Shown: in pieces, positions 16,375 to 24,113 of the stretch | How positions within the stretch are numbered: position 1 is the stretch's first letter | How the letters are laid out: every line of letters starts with the position of its first letter | Source: Rhodoferax_B sp049316285 | Lineage (GTDB): Bacteria; Pseudomonadota; Gammaproteobacteria; Burkholderiales; Burkholderiaceae_C | Assembly: GCF_049316285.1 (NCBI RefSeq) | Contig: NZ_JBMOXA010000017.1 | Location: 39,740-103,739 of the forward strand | Direction: 5' to 3' | Length of the DNA stretch: 64,000 nt | The notes under the pieces: generated by a model | What the model was told of the DNA's origin: nothing | Databases searched by the model: none | The model's input: only the letters and a program-made list of their open reading frames with translations | Translations under genes and position numbers: made by a program

Positions 16375-16428
16375 CAGTTCATTCCACCGGGCTGGCTGCG
16401 TCAACCGCTGAATTCATGCGTTGGGCCT
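16367..16428 (+). repeat. attC site of cassette 4
   Basis: The R'' core GTCTAAC lies at 16369-16375 and the R' core GTTGGGC at 16420-16426. The inner arms are ATTCCACCGG and CCGCTGAATTC, less well paired than in the others. Confidence 0.75.
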
Positions 16429-16664
16429 CATAGCACCGCATCTGTTTTGGTCTTTGGTGCCAGGGTTTGTTTTTTTTCCGCTCCTCCGACGTCACCCAGC
16501 GAGGTTTGGCGTGGCTATCCGCCAGGAGCGGCAGGTGAGTTGGCGAAAAAGCTTTTGGCGTCATTCGGTCTGGGGTGAAACCACAGGGCCGTGGCGGGCA
16601 ATTTCTCAAATGGGATACATGTTTCTTCGGCTCGATCCGCGGCATCGGCGGGACGATGACTTCA
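16421..16664. other. Tail of the cassette array, possible remnant of a fifth cassette
   Basis: After the fourth attC cut point, 244 bp separate the array from the 3' end of the Crp/Fnr gene. A reading frame with a TTG start at 16421 runs to 16702 (93 codons, hydrophobic start then basic, rich in Trp and Arg) but has no ribosome site and overlaps the regulator antisense. No further attC is convincing. I treat it as a cassette remnant rather than a gene. Confidence 0.35.
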
Positions 16665-17468
16665 CTAACCAGCATTACCCTCAGCCGCATCCGCAGCGCT
16701 GAGTAGCGCATCTAACCGCAGGACGCGAACACCCCCGTATTCGATACGGATGCTGCCTTGCTCCTGCAGCACATTCAGCGCCTCGTTCACCCGCTGGCGC
16801 GACAAACCCACCAGGTAGGCCAACTCTTGTTGTGTGATACGCAGCGTCTCGCCCACACCGGGGTAGAGCACCGGGTTGAACAGCGAGGCCAGGCTCAGTG
16901 CCACACGCACGTCGGGGCTTTGCATACGGTCGATGGCGCGCGCGGCAATGAACTGCCCTAAGCGTTCGTTCAACTGGTTCATCATGAAGCGGTTGAAACC
17001 AATCGAGTGGTCGAGCAGCCAGTGGAAGGTGTCTACCGGCAAACCGGCCACCGTGCTTTTGCGCAGCGCCTGGATGTTGTAGCGGTAGGGCTCGCGCTTG
17101 AGCGCCGTGCCCTCGCCAAACCAGCCGCCCGGTGGAATGCCGGTGAAGGTCATGGTTTGGCCGTGGGCGTTGTCGCTGCTCATCTTCAGCAAGCCATCAA
17201 CCACACCAAACCAATAGGTCACCGGCCGGCCCACGCGGCACACGTAGTCGCCCGCCAAAGCATCACCCACCAGCAACTCCTGCAAAGCGCGTTCTCGCTC
17301 GGGTGGGTTCAATACCTTGAGCCACGGAATGTCGCGAATCTCGGCTGGGGTGGGCGGGCGCTTGCGTTGTGAAAGGGGTACTTCGGCGGCCGGCACAGGG
17401 CCACCTGGACGCGGGGGACGCTTGTCAGGGGCTTGTGGCGGGAAGGGTAATTCCGGGGGAGGGGTCAC
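16665..17468 (-). CDS. Crp/Fnr-family transcriptional regulator
   Basis: This protein of about 267 residues has a Pro-rich head (residues 1-40), a cyclic-nucleotide-binding beta-roll (PGGWFGEGTALKREPYRYNIQAL region) and a C-terminal helix-turn-helix (LRITQQELAYLVGLSRQRVNEALNVL). No Fnr-type cysteine cluster is visible, so an FeS oxygen sensor is unlikely. The start is uncertain: a GTG at 17468 (VTPPPELPFP) fits best, and an ATG at 17597 is possible. It is divergent from the acyl-CoA synthetase/ABC importer operon, 121 bp away, and probably controls it. A headless paralogue lies across the cassette array at 13674. Confidence 0.88.
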   Translation of the reverse strand: MTPPPELPFPPQAPDKRPPRPGGPVPAAEVPLSQRKRPPTPAEIRDIPWLKVLNPPERERALQELLVGDALAGDYVCRVGRPVTYWFGVVDGLLKMSSDNAHGQTMTFTGIPPGGWFGEGTALKREPYRYNIQALRKSTVAGLPVDTFHWLLDHSIGFNRFMMNQLNERLGQFIAARAIDRMQSPDVRVALSLASLFNPVLYPGVGETLRITQQELAYLVGLSRQRVNEALNVLQEQGSIRIEYGGVRVLRLDALLSAADAAEGNAG

Positions 17469-17475
17469 CCCTAAA

Positions 17476-17493
17476 TTGTCGTCCAAATGACAA
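17476..17493. promoter_or_regulatory. Inverted repeat TTGTC-N8-GACAA in the divergent promoter region
   Basis: A perfect 5+5 palindrome with an 8-bp spacer lies between the Crp/Fnr gene and the acyl-CoA synthetase gene. It has the size of a Crp/Fnr-dimer site and would let the regulator control both directions. It is only 8 bp from the proposed GTG start, which suggests autorepression. Confidence 0.5.
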
Positions 17494-17589
17494 CCTAACG
17501 TCAAAGTGGAATTTACAGTCGCCTCAAGACAACAGGTTGTGGATGGCGTTTTGTGCCAGCCGCGACCTGCCCACACCCAAGGAGACAGC

Positions 17590-19536
17590 ATGCACACGAC
17601 GTTTCCCGGACTCTTGCTCCGGCACGCGGCAGAGCGCCCTCAGGCGCCGGCCATGCGCGAAAAAGAGTACGGCATCTGGCAGGTCCACAGTTGGTCGCAA
17701 ATGGCTACTCTGGTCGAGCATGTGGCCTGTGGTCTGGCGCAAGCCGGCCTCACGGCCGGGCAGCACATGGTGGTGATTGGTGCCAACCGCCCACGCTTGT
17801 ACGCCACCATGCTGGCCGCGCAGTCGCTGGGCGCGATTCCGATTCCGCTGTACCAAGACGCTGTGGGTGCTGAATGTGTGTACCCCATCAACAACGCCGA
17901 AGTGTGTTTTGCGATGGTCGAAGACCAGGAGCAGGTCGACAAGCTGTTGGAGATCCGTACCCAATGCCCGCAACTCGGCACCATCGTTTTTGACGACCCG
18001 CGCGGCCTGCGCAACTACAACGAGCCCGGCTTGATGGCCATGGATACGCTGGTCGAACGTGGTCAGGCCTATGCCAAATCACACCCAGGCTTCTTCGCGG
18101 CGGCCGTAGAAAAAGTGCAGCCCGACGATGTGGCCGCCATGTTCTTCACCTCGGGCACCACCGGCAACCCCAAAGGTGTGGTGCACAGCCACCGCACCCT
18201 GCTTGACCGCGCTGCGGCCGGTGCCAGGTTCGACAAGCTCAGCGACTCTGAGGAAGTGTTGGCCTACATGCCGCTGGCGTGGATAGGGCAAAACATCTTC
18301 AGCTACGCGCAGTGGCTGAGTTGTGGTTATGTGGTGAACTGCCCCGAGAGTGCGGCCACCATCAACATCGACCTGAAGGAAATTGGCCCGACCTATTACT
18401 TCGCGCCACCGCGTGTGTTTGAAGGCCTGCTGACGGCGGTGATGATCCGTATGGAAGACGCGGGCGCCGTCAAGCGCAACATGTTTCGTGTGGCCATGGA
18501 TCTGGCCAAACGTGTGGGCCCGGCCTTGATGGATGGCCAGCCTGTGGGCGCGCTGGACCGCTTGCTCTACGCCGCTGGCAACCTGATGGTCTATGGCCCG
18601 CTGCGCAACAGCCTGGGCTTCAACCGTGTGCGTGTGGCCTACACCGCTGGCGAGGCCATAGGGCCGGACCTGTTCACCTTCTACCGTTCCATAGGCATCA
18701 ACCTCAAGCAGCTCTACGGCTCTACCGAGACCGCCGTGTTTGTGTGCCTGCAGCCCGACAACCAGGCGCGTGCCGACACCGTGGGCATTCCCATCGAAGG
18801 TGTGCAGATCAAGGTGGCGGAGAACGGCGAAATCCTGGTCAAGTCGGCCGGTTTGCTGAAGGGCTACTACAAGAACCCCACGGCTACCGCTGAAGTGTTG
18901 ACCACCGATGGCTGGTACCACACCAGCGATGCCGGCTTTCTGGATGCCAGCGGCCATCTGAAGATCATAGACCGCGTGAAAGATGTGGGCCGCATCAAGG
19001 GTGGCGCCAACGACGGCGCGATGTTTGCGCCCAAGTACGTGGAGAACAAACTCAAGTTTTTTCCACACATCAAGGAAGTGGTGGCCTATGGCGATGGCCG
19101 CGACCGCGTGTGTGTGATGGTCAACATCGACTTCGACGCCGTGGGCAATTGGGCCGAGCGCCGCAACCTGCCGTATGCCGGATACACCGACCTGGCGCAA
19201 AAGCCCGAGGTTTATCAACTGGTGCAGGAGTGTATTGAAAAGGTCAATGCCGATCTGGCCAACGACGTCTTACTCGCTGGTTCACAGGTCAGCCGTTTCC
19301 TGGTGCTGCACAAAGAGCTGGACGCCGACGACGGTGAACTCACACGGACCAACAAGGTACGCCGTGGCTTCATTGCCGAGAAATACCAGCCCCTGGTGGA
19401 TGCACTCTACGGTGGCAAGACCTCGCAGTACATCGAAACGGCAGTGAAATTTGAAGACGGCCGCAGTGGCAGCGTCAGCGCCACGCTGGCGATTGGCGAC
19501 ACCAAAACCTTTGCCCCCGTGAAAGCCGCAGCGTAA
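17590..19536 (+). CDS. AMP-dependent long-chain-type acyl-CoA synthetase
   Basis: This 648-residue adenylate-forming ligase activates a carboxylic acid to its CoA thioester through an acyl-AMP. The P-loop FFTSGTTGNPKGVVHSH lies at residues 186-202, the YGSTETAVF box mid-protein, and the hinge region YHTSDAGFLDASGHLKIIDR near residue 470. The ATG at 17590 has AAGGAG 8 bp upstream, and an in-frame ATG at 17506 lacks one. It heads an operon with livGHMKF-type genes, so its substrate is probably the acid the ABC importer brings in. Long-chain specificity cannot be assured. Confidence 0.9.
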   Translation: MHTTFPGLLLRHAAERPQAPAMREKEYGIWQVHSWSQMATLVEHVACGLAQAGLTAGQHMVVIGANRPRLYATMLAAQSLGAIPIPLYQDAVGAECVYPINNAEVCFAMVEDQEQVDKLLEIRTQCPQLGTIVFDDPRGLRNYNEPGLMAMDTLVERGQAYAKSHPGFFAAAVEKVQPDDVAAMFFTSGTTGNPKGVVHSHRTLLDRAAAGARFDKLSDSEEVLAYMPLAWIGQNIFSYAQWLSCGYVVNCPESAATINIDLKEIGPTYYFAPPRVFEGLLTAVMIRMEDAGAVKRNMFRVAMDLAKRVGPALMDGQPVGALDRLLYAAGNLMVYGPLRNSLGFNRVRVAYTAGEAIGPDLFTFYRSIGINLKQLYGSTETAVFVCLQPDNQARADTVGIPIEGVQIKVAENGEILVKSAGLLKGYYKNPTATAEVLTTDGWYHTSDAGFLDASGHLKIIDRVKDVGRIKGGANDGAMFAPKYVENKLKFFPHIKEVVAYGDGRDRVCVMVNIDFDAVGNWAERRNLPYAGYTDLAQKPEVYQLVQECIEKVNADLANDVLLAGSQVSRFLVLHKELDADDGELTRTNKVRRGFIAEKYQPLVDALYGGKTSQYIETAVKFEDGRSGSVSATLAIGDTKTFAPVKAAA

Positions 19537-19541
19537 GCCCT

Positions 19542-20390
19542 ATGAATGCCGTCACCGAGCCCTGGACCATGACCACCAACGCCCCTGTGGAAACACCGCC
19601 GTCCCAACACCGCCGCCAGTTCGGCGACGTGATTCTCGACGTGGCCAACATCTCGCTGCGCTTTGGCGGCGTGAACGCACTGACCGACATTTCGTTCAGT
19701 GTGCGCGAACACGAGATCCGCGCCATCATCGGTCCCAACGGTGCAGGCAAAAGCTCCATGCTCAACTGCATCAATGGCGTGTATGCGCCGCAGGACGGCA
19801 AGATCACCTTTCGTGGCAAGACCTTCAGCCACATGAACAGCCACCAGGTGGCGCAGATGGGCGTGGGCCGCACCTTCCAGAACCTGGCCTTGTTCAAGGG
19901 CATGAGTGTGCTGGACAACATCATGTCCGGCCGCAATCTGAAGATCAAAAGCAATCTGTTCTGGCAAGCGCTGCGCATAGGACCGGCGGAGCGCGAAGAG
20001 ATCCGTCACCGTGAAGTGGTGGAACGCATCATCGACTTTCTGGAGATCCAGGCCTACCGCAAAACGCCCGTGGGCCAGTTGCCCTACGGCCTGCAGAAAC
20101 GCGTGGACCTGGGCCGTGCCTTGGCCATGGAGCCGCAGGTTTTGCTGCTCGACGAGCCCATGGCTGGCATGAACGTTGAAGAGAAACAAGACATGTGCCG
20201 CTTCGTGCTCGACGTGAACGACGAATTCGGCACCACCGTGGTGTTGATCGAGCATGACATGGGCGTGGTGATGGACATCAGCGACCGTGTGGTGGTGCTC
20301 GACTACGGCAAGAAGATCGGTGACGGCACACCCGAAGAAGTGCGCAACAACCCCGACGTGATCCGCGCCTATCTCGGCACCTCACACTAA
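19542..20390 (+). CDS. livG: Branched-chain-type ABC importer ATP-binding protein LivG
   Basis: This 282-residue ATPase has Walker A GPNGAGKS at residues 64-71, an altered signature LPYGLQKRVDLGRAL in place of LSGGQ, Walker B VLLLDEPMAGMN, and the H-loop IEHDMGVVMD. The pattern fits the HAAT family (LivG). It starts 5 bp after the acyl-CoA synthetase stop and is followed 11 bp later by the permease gene. Residues 1-27 are an extra low-complexity N-terminus; an internal ATG at residue 10 is an alternative start. Confidence 0.92.
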   Translation: MNAVTEPWTMTTNAPVETPPSQHRRQFGDVILDVANISLRFGGVNALTDISFSVREHEIRAIIGPNGAGKSSMLNCINGVYAPQDGKITFRGKTFSHMNSHQVAQMGVGRTFQNLALFKGMSVLDNIMSGRNLKIKSNLFWQALRIGPAEREEIRHREVVERIIDFLEIQAYRKTPVGQLPYGLQKRVDLGRALAMEPQVLLLDEPMAGMNVEEKQDMCRFVLDVNDEFGTTVVLIEHDMGVVMDISDRVVVLDYGKKIGDGTPEEVRNNPDVIRAYLGTSH

Positions 20391-20401
20391 GGACCACAGC
20401 C

Positions 20402-21331
20402 ATGGCATTTTTTCTGGAAACATTGCTCGGCGGCCTGATGGCCGGCATGTTGTATTCGCTGGTGGCGCTGGGTTTTGTGTTGATCTACAAGGCTTCCGGC
20501 GTGTTCAACTTTGCGCAGGGTGCGATGGTGCTGTTTGCCGCGCTGGCGATGGCGCGGTTTGCCCAATGGATTCCCGAGTGGACCGGCCTGAGTTCGATCT
20601 GGTTGGCCAACGTGCTGGCGTTTGCCGTGGCCGGTGTGATCATGTTCGCCGTGGCTTGGTTGATTGAAAAGCTGGTGCTGCGCCATCTGGTGAACCAAGA
20701 GGGCGCCACGCTGCTCATGGCCACGTTAGGCATTACCTACTTTCTGGAAGGTCTGGGTCAAACACTGTTTGGCAGCAGCATCTACAAGATCGACATCGGC
20801 ATGCCCAAAGACCCTATCTTTGTGCTTGAAGGTGTGTTCCAGGGTGGGGTGCTGATCAACCCGGAAGACGTGATTGCCGCCGCCATCGCTGCGGCCTTGG
20901 TGGTCGGGCTGAGCATCTTCTTCCAGAAAACCATCACCGGCCGTGCGCTGCGCGCCGTAGCCGACGACCACCAGGCCGCGCAGTCCATTGGCATTCCGCT
21001 GAACCACATCTGGGTGGTGGTGTGGTGTGTTGCCGGCATGGTCGCGCTGGTGGCCGGGATGATCTGGGGCAGCAAGCTGGGCGTGCAGTTTTCGCTCACC
21101 ACGGTGGCGCTGCGTGCGCTGCCGGTGGTGATCCTGGGCGGGCTCACTTCGGTGCCGGGCGCCATCATAGGTGGCTTGATCATAGGGGTAGGCGAGAAGC
21201 TTTCCGAGGTCTACCTGGGCCCGTTGGTCGGCGGAGGTATCGAGATCTGGTTTGCGTATGTGCTGGCGCTCGGCTTCCTTCTTATTCGCCCCCAAGGTCT
21301 CTTTGGCGAAAAAATCATTGACCGGGTTTAG
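20402..21331 (+). CDS. livH: Branched-chain-type ABC importer permease LivH
   Basis: This 309-residue inner-membrane permease has about eight hydrophobic segments. The start LLGGLMAGMLYSLVALGFVLIYKASG and the EAA-like loop GRALRAVADDHQAAQSIGI are LivH hallmarks. It forms the translocation channel with LivM. A RBS-like GGA precedes the ATG. The gene ends just before a 57-bp repeat element that separates it from livM. Confidence 0.93.
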   Translation: MAFFLETLLGGLMAGMLYSLVALGFVLIYKASGVFNFAQGAMVLFAALAMARFAQWIPEWTGLSSIWLANVLAFAVAGVIMFAVAWLIEKLVLRHLVNQEGATLLMATLGITYFLEGLGQTLFGSSIYKIDIGMPKDPIFVLEGVFQGGVLINPEDVIAAAIAAALVVGLSIFFQKTITGRALRAVADDHQAAQSIGIPLNHIWVVVWCVAGMVALVAGMIWGSKLGVQFSLTTVALRALPVVILGGLTSVPGAIIGGLIIGVGEKLSEVYLGPLVGGGIEIWFAYVLALGFLLIRPQGLFGEKIIDRV

Positions 21332-21342
21332 ACCTATGAACA

Positions 21343-21399
21343 CCCCCAGTCTTCGCGCACTTCGTGTCGCTATGCCAACCCCCTTGCAGGGGGCAACAC
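21343..21399 (+). repeat. 57-bp REP-like element, copy A
   Basis: It matches 53 of 57 positions of the element at 31194-31250. It contains the hairpin CCCCC-TTGCA-GGGGG (21379-21393) and is followed by a second small stem CTGGC-AAA-GCCAG (21407-21419). It lies between livH and livM, where it could attenuate or stabilise the transcript. Confidence 0.75.
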
Positions 21400-21470
21400 T
21401 TGCGGCCTGGCAAAGCCAGTTTTGCAGTGTTTGCCTGCCAAGCGAGCGTTAACTTCTATAGGCGCCTGAA

Positions 21471-22547
21471 ATGCTTTACAGAGAAAACGGCCAATTTAAG
21501 TCCAGCTACCGTGCGGACCAGCAGATCTTCGCCATCACGCAAGACCGCTGGGCCATGCTGGCGCTGTTGGCGCTGGCCTTCATCGTGGTGCCGGCGTTCG
21601 CCAGCGACTACCTGTTTCGCGCCATCTTGATCCCCTTCCTCATCATGGCGCTGGCCGCGCTGGGTGTGAACATCCTGGTGGGTTACTGCGGGCAGATCTC
21701 GCTGGGCTCGGGCGCCTTCATGGCGGTGGGTGCCTACGGCGCCTATAACTTCTTTGTGCGGGTGCCGGGCATGCCGCTGATCCCGGCGTTGATCTTGGGT
21801 GGCCTGTGTGCCACGGCGTTCGGCATTTTGTTCGGCCTGCCAAGCCTGCGTGTGAAGGGGCTTTATCTGGCGGTGGCCACACTGGCCGCGCAGTTCTTCA
21901 GCGACTGGATGTTCCTGCGCATCAAGTGGTTTGTGAACGACTCACCCTCGGGCTCGATCTCGGTCAACGGTCTGCAGGTGTTTGGCTTGCCGATTGAGAG
22001 CGCGCAGAGCAAATACCTGTTCTGCCTGGTGCTTTTGGCCGTGATTGCGCTGCTGGCCAAGAACCTGGTGCGGGGCGCCATTGGCCGCGAGTGGATGGCC
22101 ATTCGCGACATGGACGTGGCGGCCGCCGTGATCGGCATCCGCCCCATGTATGCCAAGCTCACCGCGTTTGCGGTCAGCTCGTTCATTGTGGGTGTCGCCG
22201 GTGCCTTATGGGGCTTTGTGCACCTGGGTGCGTGGGAGCCTGCGGCGTTTTCGGTCGACCAGTCATTTCGCCTGCTGTTCATGGTCATCATCGGTGGCCT
22301 GGGCTCGATTGCCGGGGCGTTTTTTGGCGCGGCCTTCATCATTGTGCTGCCGGTGGTGTTGAGCCAGTTGCTGCCGGCCATTGCCTCGATTTTTGGCGTG
22401 GAGGTTTCCACCGCCACGGTTTCACACGCGGAGTTGATGGTGTTTGGCGCTTTGATCGTGTGGTTCCTGATCGTCGAGCCCCATGGCCTGGCCAAGTTGT
22501 GGTCTATCGGTCGGCAGAAGCTGCGCATCTGGCCGTTCCCGCATTGA
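21471..22547 (+). CDS. livM: Branched-chain-type ABC importer permease LivM
   Basis: This 358-residue permease carries about ten hydrophobic segments after a polar head of about 25 residues. LGVNILVGYCGQISLGSGAFMAVGAYGAY and the cytoplasmic loop REWMAIRDMDVAAAVIGI are characteristic of LivM. It partners LivH. A 139-bp gap containing a REP-like element separates the two genes, so expression may be partly uncoupled. The ATG at 21471 is the first in frame after the repeat. Confidence 0.93.
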   Translation: MLYRENGQFKSSYRADQQIFAITQDRWAMLALLALAFIVVPAFASDYLFRAILIPFLIMALAALGVNILVGYCGQISLGSGAFMAVGAYGAYNFFVRVPGMPLIPALILGGLCATAFGILFGLPSLRVKGLYLAVATLAAQFFSDWMFLRIKWFVNDSPSGSISVNGLQVFGLPIESAQSKYLFCLVLLAVIALLAKNLVRGAIGREWMAIRDMDVAAAVIGIRPMYAKLTAFAVSSFIVGVAGALWGFVHLGAWEPAAFSVDQSFRLLFMVIIGGLGSIAGAFFGAAFIIVLPVVLSQLLPAIASIFGVEVSTATVSHAELMVFGALIVWFLIVEPHGLAKLWSIGRQKLRIWPFPH

Positions 22548-22606
22548 TTTTCTGTCGCGCATCACATCTGTTTCGGGGTTGGTTCTAAACACAAGGAGAG
22601 AGACAA

Positions 22607-23947
22607 ATGAAGCTTCAACACGTACGCAAAATGGTGCTGGCCATGACGGCTGTCGCGGCCGGTGCATCGGCCATGCTCAGCACATCGGCCTGGGCACAGG
22701 CCAAAGAGCAGTTCTTCCCGCTGCTGTCGTACCGCACCGGGCCGTATGCGCCCAATGGTGTGCCATGGGCCAACGGCAAGCAGGACTATCTGAAAATGGT
22801 CAACGCGCGCGACGGTGGCATCAACGGTGTGAAGCTCACCTATGAAGAGTGCGAAACCGGCTACGCCACGGACCGTGGTGTGGAGTGTTATGAACGCCTG
22901 AAGAGCCGCCCCGGCGTGGCGCTGTTTGATCCGCAGGCCACTGGCATCACCTTTGCGCTGACCGAGAAGGCACCTGTCGACAAGGTGCCGCTGCTCACCC
23001 TGGGCTATGGACTGTCGGTGGCGCAAGACGGTATGGCCTTCAAGTGGAACTTCCCGTTGATGGGCAGCTACTGGACTGGCGCCGACATCCTGATCCAGCA
23101 TTTGGGCAAGAAGGAAGGTGGCCTGGACAAGCTCAAGGGCAAGAAGATCACGCTGGTCTACCACGACTCACCGTTTGGCAAAGAGCCGATTCCGCTGCTG
23201 CAAGAGCGCGCCAAGATGCATGGTTTTGACCTGCAGATGATTCCGGTCACGGCGCCCGGCGTGGAGCAAAAATCCGCCTGGCTGCAAGTGCGCCAAAGCC
23301 GCCCCGACTATGTGTTGCTGTGGGGCTGGGGCGTGATGAACTCCACCGCGCTGAAGGAAGCCCAAGCCACGGGTTATCCACGCGACAAGATGTATGGTGT
23401 GTGGTGGGCCGGTGCCGAGCCGGATGTGAAAGACGTGGGTGAAGGCGCCAAGGGCTACAACGCGCTGGCGCTCAACACCTCGGGCACACAACCCAAGGTC
23501 ATTCAAGACATCCTGAAGTATGTACACGACAAGGGCCAAGGCACGGGGCCCAAGGATGAAGTGGGCTCGGTGCTGTACACGCGCGGCGTGATCATCCAGA
23601 TGCTGTCGATCGAAGCCGTGCGCCGCGCGCAGGAGCGTTTTGGCAAGGGCAAGGTCATGACCGGTGAGCAAGTGCGCTGGGGACTGGAAAACCTGGCGCT
23701 GGACCAGAAGCGTCTGGACGAGTTGGGCCTGGCCGGCGTGATGCGCCCGCTCAGCACCTCGTGTGCCGACCACATGGGTTCGACCTGGGCACGTGTGCAG
23801 ACCTGGGATGGCCAGAAGTGGAGCTTCAGCTCTGACTTCATGCAGGCCGACGAGCAGATCTTGAAGCCCATGGTGAAAGCCGGTGCCGAGAAGTATCTGG
23901 GCGACAAGAAGATGACGCGCCGCGAAGTGGCGGACTGCCAGAGCTAA
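22607..23947 (+). CDS. livK: Branched-chain-type ABC importer substrate-binding protein LivK
   Basis: This 446-residue periplasmic protein begins with a Sec signal peptide (KMVLAMTAVAAGASAML, cut after AWAQA near residue 30). It has the two-lobe type-1 periplasmic fold (Peripla_BP_6). GPYAPNGVPWANGKQDYLKMVNARDGG is the start of lobe 1. AGGAGAGA precedes the ATG. It is longer than E. coli LivK (about 370 residues), as in the subfamily found beside acyl-CoA ligases, so the ligand is more likely an organic or aromatic acid than leucine. Confidence 0.9.
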   Translation: MKLQHVRKMVLAMTAVAAGASAMLSTSAWAQAKEQFFPLLSYRTGPYAPNGVPWANGKQDYLKMVNARDGGINGVKLTYEECETGYATDRGVECYERLKSRPGVALFDPQATGITFALTEKAPVDKVPLLTLGYGLSVAQDGMAFKWNFPLMGSYWTGADILIQHLGKKEGGLDKLKGKKITLVYHDSPFGKEPIPLLQERAKMHGFDLQMIPVTAPGVEQKSAWLQVRQSRPDYVLLWGWGVMNSTALKEAQATGYPRDKMYGVWWAGAEPDVKDVGEGAKGYNALALNTSGTQPKVIQDILKYVHDKGQGTGPKDEVGSVLYTRGVIIQMLSIEAVRRAQERFGKGKVMTGEQVRWGLENLALDQKRLDELGLAGVMRPLSTSCADHMGSTWARVQTWDGQKWSFSSDFMQADEQILKPMVKAGAEKYLGDKKMTRREVADCQS

Positions 23948-23976
23948 GGAGCAGCCCCGAGACGCTGACCTGCCTG

Positions 23977-24023
23977 CCCCCTTCTCTCCTGGCGCATTGC
24001 GCAGATGGAAGAGGGGAAGGGGG
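23977..24023 (+). repeat. Long hairpin between livK and livF
   Basis: CCCCCTTCTCTCC and GGAAGAGGGGAAGGGGG pair imperfectly around a GCGC-ATT-GCGC tip. No T-run follows, so a transcript-stability or attenuating element is more likely than a terminator. Confidence 0.5.
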
Positions 24024-24113
24024 ATACCAGCAGCGCGGCGGGGCGACCCTTGCGTGGTGGCCCCGGCCTGGGGTGCACCCGCAGTCCTTCGACTGGCACA
24101 GCGAAAGCAACAC

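Larger units (their letters stand above)
14200..16420 (+). mobile_element. Array of four integron-type gene cassettes without integrase (CALIN)
   Basis: Four open reading frames in one direction are each followed by a 60-66-bp imperfect inverted repeat. Each repeat is bounded by an RYYYAAC-like 7-mer and a GTTRRRY-like 7-mer, the core sites of attC. GTTRRRY cut points at 14199/14200, 14670/14671, 15520/15521, 16095/16096 and 16420/16421 define cassettes of 471, 850, 575 and 325 bp. No tyrosine-recombinase integrase and no clear attI is present in this window. All four attC interiors contain a variant of the ATTCAGCGG/CCGCTGAAT arm. The array interrupts the neighbourhood of a duplicated Crp/Fnr gene. 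Confidence 0.85.

Noticed and set aside
16421..16702. TTG-started frame of 93 codons after the last attC
   Set aside because: No ribosome site, overlap with the end of the Crp/Fnr gene, and no attC at its end; recorded as a possible cassette remnant only.
18079..19218. A minus-strand frame of about 380 codons inside the acyl-CoA synthetase gene
   Set aside because: It is His/Val-rich antisense shadow without a ribosome site or domain; the plus-strand gene has all catalytic motifs.
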